This document shows positions 8,969-17,375 of a stretch of 33,269 nt of DNA, piece after piece. This DNA is from Actinomycetes bacterium (lineage in GTDB: Bacteria > Actinomycetota > Acidimicrobiia > Acidimicrobiales > Bog-793), in NCBI GenBank assembly GCA_021803215.1, contig JAJZLV010000088.1:1-33269 (forward strand). The letters run 5' to 3'. The position numbers and the translations under genes are program-made. Below the pieces are notes generated by a model, which made no database searches, was not told the DNA's origin, and was given only the letters and a program-made list of their open reading frames with translations. Position 1 is the stretch's first letter; every line of letters begins with the position of its first letter.

Positions 8969-10420
8969 GTGGCGCCAGGGAGCTCTCAGGCCGGCTGTTC
9001 TGCTAGGACGGAGGCCGGTCTTCGAGAGATCACCAAGGAGCGGCTCGTGCACGAATGGACCGAGGAGACCGAGAAGCTGGCCGCCGGCGTGCTCCAGTAC
9101 ACGACCGAGCGTCTTCACCTGAGACCGGTCCCCCTCGACGGGCCGCGCACCCCGGCACAGCTGGCGGCCGAGGCGGGCGCCACCGTGACGGCCGCCGGTA
9201 TCGGCGGATCGGAGGCACTTCGGATCTTCGCCGAGGTGCTGGCGCCGGCCTGCATCTCGATCGACCACCCTCGCTACTTCTCGTTCATCCCCTGTGCCCC
9301 GACGCCGGCGAGCACGCTGTTCGACCTCGTCGTCGGGGCCTCCTCGATCTACGGCGGGAGCTGGATGGAAGGAGCCGGTGCCGTCCACGCCGAGAACGAG
9401 GCCCTCGCCTGGCTCATCGAGCTGGCCGGCCTGCCGGAGTCGGCCGGCGGGGTCTTCGTGCAGGGCGGCACGCTTGCAAACCTCTCGGCGTTGGTGGCCG
9501 CCCGGCACCACGACCGGTCTCGACGCCAGGCCGCCGGCCGCGCCCTGCCGGAGCGCTACGCCATAGCGGCCAGCACCGAGGCCCACTCGTCTGTGGGCAG
9601 CGCGGCGGCCGTGATGGATGTCGACATCATCGGGATCGAGCCCGACCGAGACGGCCGGCTGACAGGTGAGGGCCTGGCGCGCGCTCTCGCCAGATCGGCA
9701 CTCGAGTCGCCCGGCCGGGCTCCTTTCGCGGTGGTCGCCACGGCCGGGACCACCAACCTCGGCATCGTCGACGACCTGTCGTCGGTGGCCGAGGTGGCCA
9801 AGACGGCCGACCTCTGGCTCCACGTGGACGGTGCCTACGGGGCGGCCGCCTTGGCCGTGCCGGCCCGTAGGCACCTGTTCGCAGGCATCGAGCGGGCCGA
9901 CTCGTTCGTGGTCGACCCCCACAAGTGGCTCTTCGCCCCCTTCGACTGCGCGGCCCTCGTCTACCGCCAGCCCGAGCTGGCCAAGGCAGCCCACTCCCAA
10001 CACGCTGCCTACCTCGAGCCGCTTCGGACCGGGCAGGAGTGGAGCCCATCTGATTATGCCGTCCACCTGACCCGCCGAGCCCGGGGCCTTCCCTTCTGGT
10101 TCTCGCTTGCCTGCTATGGGACGGACGCCTACTGCGAGGCCATCGAGCGCACGCTCGAGGTCGCCCAGTACGCCGCCTCGAGGGTCCGAGCGCTCGACTA
10201 CCTCGAGCTCATCTGCGACCCGGTCCTCTCGATCGTCGCCTTCTACAGGCGCGGTTGGGAGGACGCCGAGTACTATCGCTGGTCCGAGGCTCTCCTCAGC
10301 TCAGGAGTCGGCTTCGTCGTCCCGACGTCTCATCGGGGCCGAACCGCCATCCGGCTCGCCGTCGTCAACCCCCGTTCGAGCGAGAGCGACATCGACACGG
10401 TCCTCGCCTCGCTCGCCTGA
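8969..10420 (+). CDS. Pyridoxal-phosphate-dependent decarboxylase (group II/aromatic amino acid decarboxylase family)
   Basis: 'LWLHVDGAYGAAA', 'DSFVVDPHKWLFAPFDCA' PLP-lysine motif; exact start uncertain. Confidence 0.9.
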   Translation: MAPGSSQAGCSARTEAGLREITKERLVHEWTEETEKLAAGVLQYTTERLHLRPVPLDGPRTPAQLAAEAGATVTAAGIGGSEALRIFAEVLAPACISIDHPRYFSFIPCAPTPASTLFDLVVGASSIYGGSWMEGAGAVHAENEALAWLIELAGLPESAGGVFVQGGTLANLSALVAARHHDRSRRQAAGRALPERYAIAASTEAHSSVGSAAAVMDVDIIGIEPDRDGRLTGEGLARALARSALESPGRAPFAVVATAGTTNLGIVDDLSSVAEVAKTADLWLHVDGAYGAAALAVPARRHLFAGIERADSFVVDPHKWLFAPFDCAALVYRQPELAKAAHSQHAAYLEPLRTGQEWSPSDYAVHLTRRARGLPFWFSLACYGTDAYCEAIERTLEVAQYAASRVRALDYLELICDPVLSIVAFYRRGWEDAEYYRWSEALLSSGVGFVVPTSHRGRTAIRLAVVNPRSSESDIDTVLASLA

Positions 10421-11118
10421 GCTGGACGTCGGTCGCAGCGCACGGGCCAGAGGTGGTCGCTCTCCTCGAGGCCGGGCCGTCCCTGCTCGAGGCACCAGGT
10501 GTGGAAGCCGACGGCCCACTCCTTGTGCCATCCCTCCTGCAGCCTCGTGAGCTCTTCGGCCTCGAGACCGGCCAGCTCGGGCCAGCGACGGCCGATCGCC
10601 CGAGCGAGCGAGACGGCGGCGGCGGCGTCCTGCCCGGCGTCATGGGCCGAGCAGAGCGAGACGCCGTAGGTCTCACAGAGGTTCTCAAGGCGCCGCTTCC
10701 CCTTCCGGTAGCGGTCGATCCGGCGGTCGATCACGAGCGGGTCTATGACGGCCCGCCAATCGAGCGGGGCCAGCCCGGCACGGGCGAAGAGGCACTCGGC
10801 GATGGTGACGTCGAAGCTGGCGTTCATCGCCACGACCGGCACCCTTCTTGCCGCCGCCTGCGAGAGGTGGCGGTGCAGGTAGTGGGCCGTCGCCTCGAGC
10901 GAGCGACCTTCCGCCCTCGCCCGGGCCGTCGAGATGCCGTGGACCTCGTAGGCGCCCTCGGGGATCTCGCGCTCGGGATCGACGAGGAAGCAGTCGTGCC
11001 GCCTGCCGCCCTGGCCGTCGCACCAGACGAGGGCGACCTGCACCGGGAGGTCGCTCAGCGGGTCCACGCCCGTCGTCTCGAAGTCGAGACCGACAAGTGG
11101 GCTGTCGGGCCACTCCAT
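10330..11118 (-). CDS. DEDDh 3'-5' exonuclease (DNA polymerase III epsilon-like)
   Basis: 'VGLDFETTGVDP', 'MNASFDVTIAE', 'CSAHDAGQDAAAA' exonuclease motifs. Confidence 0.85.
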   Translation of the reverse strand: MEWPDSPLVGLDFETTGVDPLSDLPVQVALVWCDGQGGRRHDCFLVDPEREIPEGAYEVHGISTARARAEGRSLEATAHYLHRHLSQAAARRVPVVAMNASFDVTIAECLFARAGLAPLDWRAVIDPLVIDRRIDRYRKGKRRLENLCETYGVSLCSAHDAGQDAAAAVSLARAIGRRWPELAGLEAEELTRLQEGWHKEWAVGFHTWCLEQGRPGLEESDHLWPVRCDRRPAQASEARTVSMSLSLERGLTTASRMAVRPR

Positions 11119-11221
11119 GGGTCGAAGATACGCGGCGGCTGTGTCAAAGCCGCGGATGGTCGCTGGTCGATTGCCGGAGCCGCCGGGCGGAGAGGAGCGG
11201 GCCGCTCGCCGGACCGCCGCT

Positions 11222-11980
11222 TCAGTGCCCTCTCAGATGACTTGTGTCGTTGAAGCCCCGCACCAGCCAGCGAGAGGGCGTGACGACGAGCCGGGAGATG
11301 CTGGCGTTGTCGGCGCCGACGAAGGCGAAGGGTCTGGAGCCGGTCGCCTCGGCGAGGATCATGCCGATGGAGCCACCGTGGGAGACGGCCACCACCCGCT
11401 CTCCCCTGTGGGCGGCTGCGATCCGATCGACGGCAGCCCGCAGCCGAGCGGCAAAGGCCTCGTTGCTCTCCGCTCCCGGGATAACGTCCCAGCGCTCCTC
11501 CTCGAGCATCGCGAGCGCGGTCGGATGGCCCTCGGCGAGGTTGCGCCGGAAGGCGGCCCCCTCCCACTCGCCGAGAAGAACCTCGCGCAAGTCGGGCTCC
11601 ACCCGCGGCACCATCCCGAGGCGAGCAGCCAGCGGGGCGGCCGTCTGGTGGGTGCGGCGCAGCGGGCTGACGTAGATGGCGGCAAAGGGTCCCTCTCCTG
11701 CCAGGCGGGCCCCGACCGCCTCGGCCTGCTCGACCCCCTCGGGCGCCAGGTCGGGGTCGCTCTGGCCGTCCAGCCGGTCGAACGGGGTCGAAAGCCGGGC
11801 CGGCATCGACTCGCCGTGGCGGACGAGGACTATCTCGGTTCCCTCGGCCGGGAGCTCGAAGCGGGCCTGCCGGTAGGCCCGCTCGCCCTCCCCGGCCCCG
11901 GGCTGCCCGGCTTCGCTCGACACGGCGCCGAGCCTACGGCCGGGGCTGCCGAGCTGCCTCTTCCCGGCTAGCCTGGCCAC
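11222..11980 (-). CDS. Histidine phosphatase family (phosphoglycerate mutase-like)
   Basis: 'IVLVRHGES', 'YVSPLRRTHQTAAPLA', 'VVAVSHGGSIGMIL'. Confidence 0.9.
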   Translation of the reverse strand: MARLAGKRQLGSPGRRLGAVSSEAGQPGAGEGERAYRQARFELPAEGTEIVLVRHGESMPARLSTPFDRLDGQSDPDLAPEGVEQAEAVGARLAGEGPFAAIYVSPLRRTHQTAAPLAARLGMVPRVEPDLREVLLGEWEGAAFRRNLAEGHPTALAMLEEERWDVIPGAESNEAFAARLRAAVDRIAAAHRGERVVAVSHGGSIGMILAEATGSRPFAFVGADNASISRLVVTPSRWLVRGFNDTSHLRGH

Positions 11981-12021
11981 TCGGTCACAGGGAAGTCCTG
12001 GTCACGGGGGGCGGAGAGACC

Positions 12022-14889
12022 ATGAGCAGATCTGTGAAGGCGGGCCGCCTCGCCGGGCGCGCCGAAGACGAGGTCGCCTCGAGGACGCCGGAGGCAGACG
12101 ACGGCTTCGCAGCCCGCCTGCTCGCATCGATCGGCCAGCCGGTCGTCGTCGTGGACACCGAGTTCCGGGTCGTCTACTGGAACCGGGGCGCCGAGCTGAC
12201 GCTCGGTTGGCCGGCGGCCGAGATGATCGGCAGGGACGTCGTCGAGGCCACCGAGATCCAGCTCACGGCCGAGCACACCGAAGAGATCTTCCGGCACCTA
12301 GAGGCCGGCGAAGAGGTGGTGGAGGAGTTCGAGTTCACGAGGCGCGATGGCTCGCACCTCCCGCTCCTCGTCAACCTGACGCCCTTCCTCGACGAGCAGG
12401 ACCGCTTCGCGGGCATGGTGGCGATCGCCACCGACATCACCGAGCGCCATCTGATCGAGGAGGCCAATTCCCAGCTCTCGGCGATCGTCGAGTCTTCGAG
12501 CGACGCCATCGTCGGCTTCGACCTTGATGGCCATGTGACGAGCTGGAACCGGGCGGCCGCGATGCTGTTCGGCTACCCGTCTTCGACCGGAGCCGAGCCA
12601 GCTGGTATCGCCTCGCCCGAAGACGGGCCGCCGCTTCTCAGCTACGAGCCCGGCACCCATCTCACCGGGACGGCCACCTTCACGACCCAGTACCGGCAAG
12701 AAGGGGGCCGGATCGTCCACCTCGACATCACCGTCCACCCCGTGCGCGACCGGCACGGCCAGGTGATCGGAGGGGCCGCCATCTACCGGGACTCCAGCCT
12801 GCGCCACCAGCTCGAGCGCCAGGCCTCCGAGGAGCACCAGCGCCTCGAGGAGGCCCAGCAGATCGCCAAGATCGGCAGCTTCGACTTCGACGTCGCGACA
12901 GGGGAGCTGCTCTGCTCGCGCGAGCTGCGCAGGATCACAGGCCTCGGCGAGCGCTCGAGCTTCGACCGGATGACCGAGATCATCCACCCCGACGACCTCG
13001 CCATCTTCGAAGAGCAGGTGGTGCGGGCCGTCGACTCGGGCCGTACCTCGCTCGAGGCGACCTACCGGATCAGGCGCTCGGACGGGGCCGATCGCTGGGT
13101 GCGCACCCTCGGACGGGTCAGCCACGACAAGAGCGGGGCGGCCATCCGGGTGGTCGGCTCCAGCCAGGACATAACCGACCAGGTCGCCGAGGAGCAGGCC
13201 CGCCGTCTCGCCGAGCAGCGTTTCTCGGTCGCCTTCGAGCTCGGCAGCGTCGGGATGCTGGTGCTCGACCTCGACCGCACCATAAGACAGGTCAACCCGA
13301 CCATCTGCCACATGCTGGCGAGGAGGCCCGAGGAGATCATCGGGCAGAACCCGGACGCCTTCATCCACCCGGACGACCGCCGCCCGCCCGGCGAGAGCGC
13401 CACCGATCTGCTGCTTGCCTCCGAGGACGACCACCTCGAGTTCGAGGCCCGTTACCTCCGTCCGACCGGCGAGGTGGTGCACACAATCGTCCACCTGGCG
13501 GTCGACCGGGACATCTCCGGCAAGCCCACCTACGCCATCGCCCAGGTGGTGGACATCTCGGACCGGAAGTCCGCCGAGGCTGAGCTCGAGCGGCTTGCCA
13601 TGCAAGACCCGCTGACGGGGCTCCCCAACCGCTACCTGCTCGAGGACCGCTTGGCAACGGCGCTCGGCCGAGGCGAGCGCAGCGGGGCTGCCACCGCCGT
13701 CCTTTTCGTGGACGTCGACCGCTTCAAGCTCGTGAACGACTCGCTCGGACACGCCGCCGGTGACGACCTGCTGCGTCAGCTCGGCCGGCGTCTCGGCGCC
13801 TGCGCCCGGAGCGGCGACACCGTCGCCCGCTTCGGCGGCGACGAGTTCGTCCTCGTCTGCCAGGACGTCAACGGCGCGGCGGAGGCCGCCGCGATCGGCC
13901 GGCGGGTGGGCTCGGTCTGCGACGAGCCCTTCACCGTCGAGGGCCAGGAGATGTACGCCACCGTCTCGTGCGGCATAGTCATCGCCTCGAGTGACGACAC
14001 CCCCGCCACCTTGCTTCGCGACGCCGACATCGCCATGTACAAGGCGAAGGAGAGGGGCCGGGCGAGAGCCGAGCTCTTCACGGCCGAGCTCCGCTCGCGA
14101 GCCACCCGTCGCCTCGACATCGAGCTCGCCCTCCGCCACGCCCTCGAGCGGGACGAGTTCCGCCTCGTCTACCAGCCGATAGTCGAGCTCCCGAGCGACC
14201 GACCGGTCTCGGTCGAGGCGCTCATCCGCTGGGACCACCCGGAGCGGGGCGTCATACCCCCGTCCGAGTTCGTGCCGGCCGCCGAGGAGACCGGCCTCAT
14301 CGTCCCGATAGGCGACTGGGTGCTCGATCGGGCCCTCGCCCAGCTCTCGCAGTGGCGCCGGACGCTTCCGGGCGCAGAGCAGCTCGTAGTGGCCGTCAAC
14401 ATCTCGCCCCGCCAGCTCATGTCGACCTCGGTGCTGGCGAAGGCCCGCGACGCCCTGGCCGCCTACGACCTGCCGCCCGATGCGCTCTGCCTCGAGATCA
14501 CCGAGTCGACGGCCATGGACGACCTCGAGTTCACCCTCCCGATGCTGAAAAGGATCGCGGACAGCGGCATAGTCGTCGCCATCGACGACTTCGGTGCCGG
14601 CTACTCCTCGCTCGGCCGCCTGAAGAGCCTGCCCGTCCGCTCTTTGAAGGTCGACAGCTCCTTCGTCGACGGTCTCGGCGTCGAGCCGGATGACTCCTCG
14701 ATCGTGCACGCCATCGTCAGCCTCGGCCAGGCGCTCAACCTCGTTCTTTGCGCCGAAGGCGTGGAGAGCGAGGTGCAGCGGGCCGAGCTCGTCGGCCTCG
14801 GCTGCCACCGGGCGCAAGGCTTCTTGTGGTCAGAGCCGCTCTCGCCCGAGGAGTTCCAGTCCTGGTTCCGGGCCGACGGGCGCGACTAG
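12022..14889 (+). CDS. Multi-PAS GGDEF-EAL bifunctional c-di-GMP protein
   Basis: PAS repeats, 'RSGDTVARFGGDEFVLV' (RxxD I-site plus GGDEF), 'VEALIRWDHP' (EAL), 'IDDFGAGYSSLGRLKSLP'. Confidence 0.96.
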   Translation: MSRSVKAGRLAGRAEDEVASRTPEADDGFAARLLASIGQPVVVVDTEFRVVYWNRGAELTLGWPAAEMIGRDVVEATEIQLTAEHTEEIFRHLEAGEEVVEEFEFTRRDGSHLPLLVNLTPFLDEQDRFAGMVAIATDITERHLIEEANSQLSAIVESSSDAIVGFDLDGHVTSWNRAAAMLFGYPSSTGAEPAGIASPEDGPPLLSYEPGTHLTGTATFTTQYRQEGGRIVHLDITVHPVRDRHGQVIGGAAIYRDSSLRHQLERQASEEHQRLEEAQQIAKIGSFDFDVATGELLCSRELRRITGLGERSSFDRMTEIIHPDDLAIFEEQVVRAVDSGRTSLEATYRIRRSDGADRWVRTLGRVSHDKSGAAIRVVGSSQDITDQVAEEQARRLAEQRFSVAFELGSVGMLVLDLDRTIRQVNPTICHMLARRPEEIIGQNPDAFIHPDDRRPPGESATDLLLASEDDHLEFEARYLRPTGEVVHTIVHLAVDRDISGKPTYAIAQVVDISDRKSAEAELERLAMQDPLTGLPNRYLLEDRLATALGRGERSGAATAVLFVDVDRFKLVNDSLGHAAGDDLLRQLGRRLGACARSGDTVARFGGDEFVLVCQDVNGAAEAAAIGRRVGSVCDEPFTVEGQEMYATVSCGIVIASSDDTPATLLRDADIAMYKAKERGRARAELFTAELRSRATRRLDIELALRHALERDEFRLVYQPIVELPSDRPVSVEALIRWDHPERGVIPPSEFVPAAEETGLIVPIGDWVLDRALAQLSQWRRTLPGAEQLVVAVNISPRQLMSTSVLAKARDALAAYDLPPDALCLEITESTAMDDLEFTLPMLKRIADSGIVVAIDDFGAGYSSLGRLKSLPVRSLKVDSSFVDGLGVEPDDSSIVHAIVSLGQALNLVLCAEGVESEVQRAELVGLGCHRAQGFLWSEPLSPEEFQSWFRADGRD

Positions 14890-15275
14890 CTCGGTTTGTC
14901 GACGGCCGGTGAGACGATCGCCCCGGCGGCGGCCGCCGCGGCGGCCGCCGCGAGCACTCCGAAGCGCATCAGCCGGGGGAGCTTGTTGAAGGCGATCGCC
15001 CCGGCGGCGAGGTCGCCGACGTCGGTGAGGTAGCCGGCCTCGGTCCATCCCCTGACGGGGGCGTCGTGGCGCTCGGCCAGGATGGCGCCCGCCCCGAGGG
15101 CGATGTCGCGGACCCCGACTGCGCGGGCGAGGAGGCGGCCGCCGGCCTCGTCGCCCGTGGCACCTCCCGTCCAGCCTCTGAGAGCCAGCTTCGGCGCCAG
15201 CACGGCGGTCGCGCCGACAAGGATCCTGAAGCCGGCGATCGCGGTGGCGATCCGGCGGGCTCGAGCTCGATCCAT
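14886..15275 (-). CDS. Small hypothetical protein with hydrophobic segments and a C-terminal poly-Ala tract
   Basis: 'MDRARARRIATAIAGFRILVGATAVLAPKLALRGW...FGVLAAAAAAAAAGAIVSPAVDKPS'; start set at internal ATG 15275. Confidence 0.65.
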   Translation of the reverse strand: MDRARARRIATAIAGFRILVGATAVLAPKLALRGWTGGATGDEAGGRLLARAVGVRDIALGAGAILAERHDAPVRGWTEAGYLTDVGDLAAGAIAFNKLPRLMRFGVLAAAAAAAAAGAIVSPAVDKPS

Positions 15276-15391
15276 CAGATGCTTGTCCCTCTCTCGAGAG
15301 GCGCCGGACGGCGAATACCCTTTCCCGCCCGCAACCTCCCGTCCCCGCCCTGGGGCCGCTGCAACAAGGTCCGGGTTCTCGGGCGGTGGGC

Positions 15392-17269
15392 TCACTCCCC
15401 GTCGGTGCCGGCTGGAGCCGGCTCCGGGGCGGCGGCCGCGAGCCGGGCAGCGTCGATGTCTTGGTCGTTGACGACCGGGGCGTAGCAGCAGACCTGGTTC
15501 CGTCCGAGCGCTTTCGCCCTGTACATGGCGGTGTCGGCGTTCTCGGCCACGTCCTCGAGCGTCGTGCCGTGCTCGGGGAAGAGCGAGATGCCGATCGAGG
15601 CCGTCACGGGAGCCGCCTTGCCGTCCGGGCCTGGCACCCGGCCGAGGGCGTCTCTTATCGAGTGAGCGACCTCGATGGCGTCGGCCTCCGGGCAGTCGCG
15701 CAGCAAGAGGACGAATTCATCTCCTCCGAAGCGGACGACCGTGTCGCCGGCGCGGACCGAGGAGGTGAGCACCCGGGCGACATGTTTCAGCACGACGTCG
15801 CCGCTCGCATGCCCGAAGGAGTCGTTCACGGCCTTGAAGCCGTCGAGGTCGATGAGGAGGACGGCGATGTTGCCCTTGGCCCGCAGCACCTGGGCGGCTT
15901 CCCGGGGAGCGAGCTCGTCCCACCACCGCTTGTTCAAAAGCCCGGTGACGGTGTCGGTCACCACCCGTTCGGCTAGCTCGGCCCGCTGCTCGGCGCTCCG
16001 CCAGGCGTCGGCCCCGAGCTTTCCGAGCAGGACCGCCCGCTCGAGATCCTGGTCGGAGAACTGGGCTGCCCCGTCCCGCCAGATGTCGAGGACGCCGAGC
16101 CGTTTTTCCCCAGATACGAGAGGGATGACGAGCATCGACTCGTCCAACCCGTCGTCTTGCCCAGGGATCGGCGCTCCCTCGGGGTGCTCGGCCGTCCGGT
16201 CGCAGCGATAGGGGATGGCGCGGCCGAGGACCCAGCCCGTGATCCCTGTCGAGAGGGTGTGCGTGGAGTCGACGAGCGGCCCGAGGCCCTCGCCGACCAG
16301 CACCTTGGCCCGGAGCACGTATGAGTCCCAGTCCGCCTCGAAGATCGCCAGCCGGTCGAAGGCGATCAGCTGGGGAACGACGTCTGCCAGCGCCTCGAGG
16401 ACGTCCTGGGGACCGCCGGCGTTCGAGAGCAGGGCCGACCACTCGATGAGGAGGCCCGCCAGCCGGCGGTCGTCGATGACCTCTGCCTTCGGCGCCTCAG
16501 GGACGAGGTGCACCCCGCTCTCGTCGCTGGGGGAGGGGAGCTTTCGCACCACCCGCTCCCGGAACCACGATGCCCGCACCACCTTGTCGCCCTCGAGGGC
16601 GAAATCGTCGTCGAGGACGACCGGAGCGTGCAGGTAGAAGCCGATGCCGTAGAAGACGCCGACTTCCATGAGCGCTTTGGCCGCGACGGCGTCGTCGACC
16701 CCTTCGGCGACGATGCGGGCGCCGAGGCGCCCGGCGAAGGCGAGCAGCCCGGCGAGCGCCGCCCGGTAGGAGCTCTCGTCGAGGCGCTCGAGGGTGCTCG
16801 GTTCGAGCAGCAAGAAGGTGGGCTGCGCCTCGACCACGTCCGACCAGGACATGACGAGGGGCGCCACCGCGTCGAAGCCGATGCGGAAACCGGCTTGGCG
16901 GAGCACCGCCGCTTGGCGCCCGGCGGCCGCCGCCATCGAGCGGGTGCCCAGCGAGTCGGGGACGCCGGGCGTTCCCCGCCGCGGTTCGGGCAGCATCCAG
17001 ACGACCTCCGAGAGGGCCGAGCCGGCGGTGGCGATCCTGCCCATCAGGTCGAAGCCCTTAAGGACGAACAGGCTCGGGTCGACGTGGACCAGCAACGGCG
17101 CCGGGCCCACCGAGCCGGCCAGGGCGAGAGCGGCCTCGAGCAGGTCGACGGGGGAGGCGAGCGCGCCGGCAGAGCGCGCTGTGGCGTCGTAGGCGATCAC
17201 GCGCTGATCGTTCAGATCCATCACAGGACGGACCGCTACACCAGCAACTACCGGTAGGTCTGACATCAT
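15392..17269 (-). CDS. Degenerate EAL-like domain plus GAF plus GGDEF diguanylate cyclase
   Basis: 'RAGDTVVRFGGDEFVLLL' intact GGDEF with RxxD; N-terminal 'RIVAEGVDDAVAAKALMEVGVFYGIGFYLHAPV' EAL-like; start at MMSD (17269), ORF open to 17338. Confidence 0.88.
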   Translation of the reverse strand: MMSDLPVVAGVAVRPVMDLNDQRVIAYDATARSAGALASPVDLLEAALALAGSVGPAPLLVHVDPSLFVLKGFDLMGRIATAGSALSEVVWMLPEPRRGTPGVPDSLGTRSMAAAAGRQAAVLRQAGFRIGFDAVAPLVMSWSDVVEAQPTFLLLEPSTLERLDESSYRAALAGLLAFAGRLGARIVAEGVDDAVAAKALMEVGVFYGIGFYLHAPVVLDDDFALEGDKVVRASWFRERVVRKLPSPSDESGVHLVPEAPKAEVIDDRRLAGLLIEWSALLSNAGGPQDVLEALADVVPQLIAFDRLAIFEADWDSYVLRAKVLVGEGLGPLVDSTHTLSTGITGWVLGRAIPYRCDRTAEHPEGAPIPGQDDGLDESMLVIPLVSGEKRLGVLDIWRDGAAQFSDQDLERAVLLGKLGADAWRSAEQRAELAERVVTDTVTGLLNKRWWDELAPREAAQVLRAKGNIAVLLIDLDGFKAVNDSFGHASGDVVLKHVARVLTSSVRAGDTVVRFGGDEFVLLLRDCPEADAIEVAHSIRDALGRVPGPDGKAAPVTASIGISLFPEHGTTLEDVAENADTAMYRAKALGRNQVCCYAPVVNDQDIDAARLAAAAPEPAPAGTDGE

Positions 17270-17375
17270 CGCCTGGCACCGACGGCTCTCGAGGGACCGG
17301 CAGGGTCGTCTCTGAGAGCCCGTCGCTGAACTCATCACCTCTCCCCATGTCTCAACGGCGATCGGGCGTCGGCCC

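Noticed and set aside
12298-14817. 839-aa minus-strand ORF
   Set aside because: Antisense mirror of the PAS-GGDEF-EAL gene, with no protein-like motifs.
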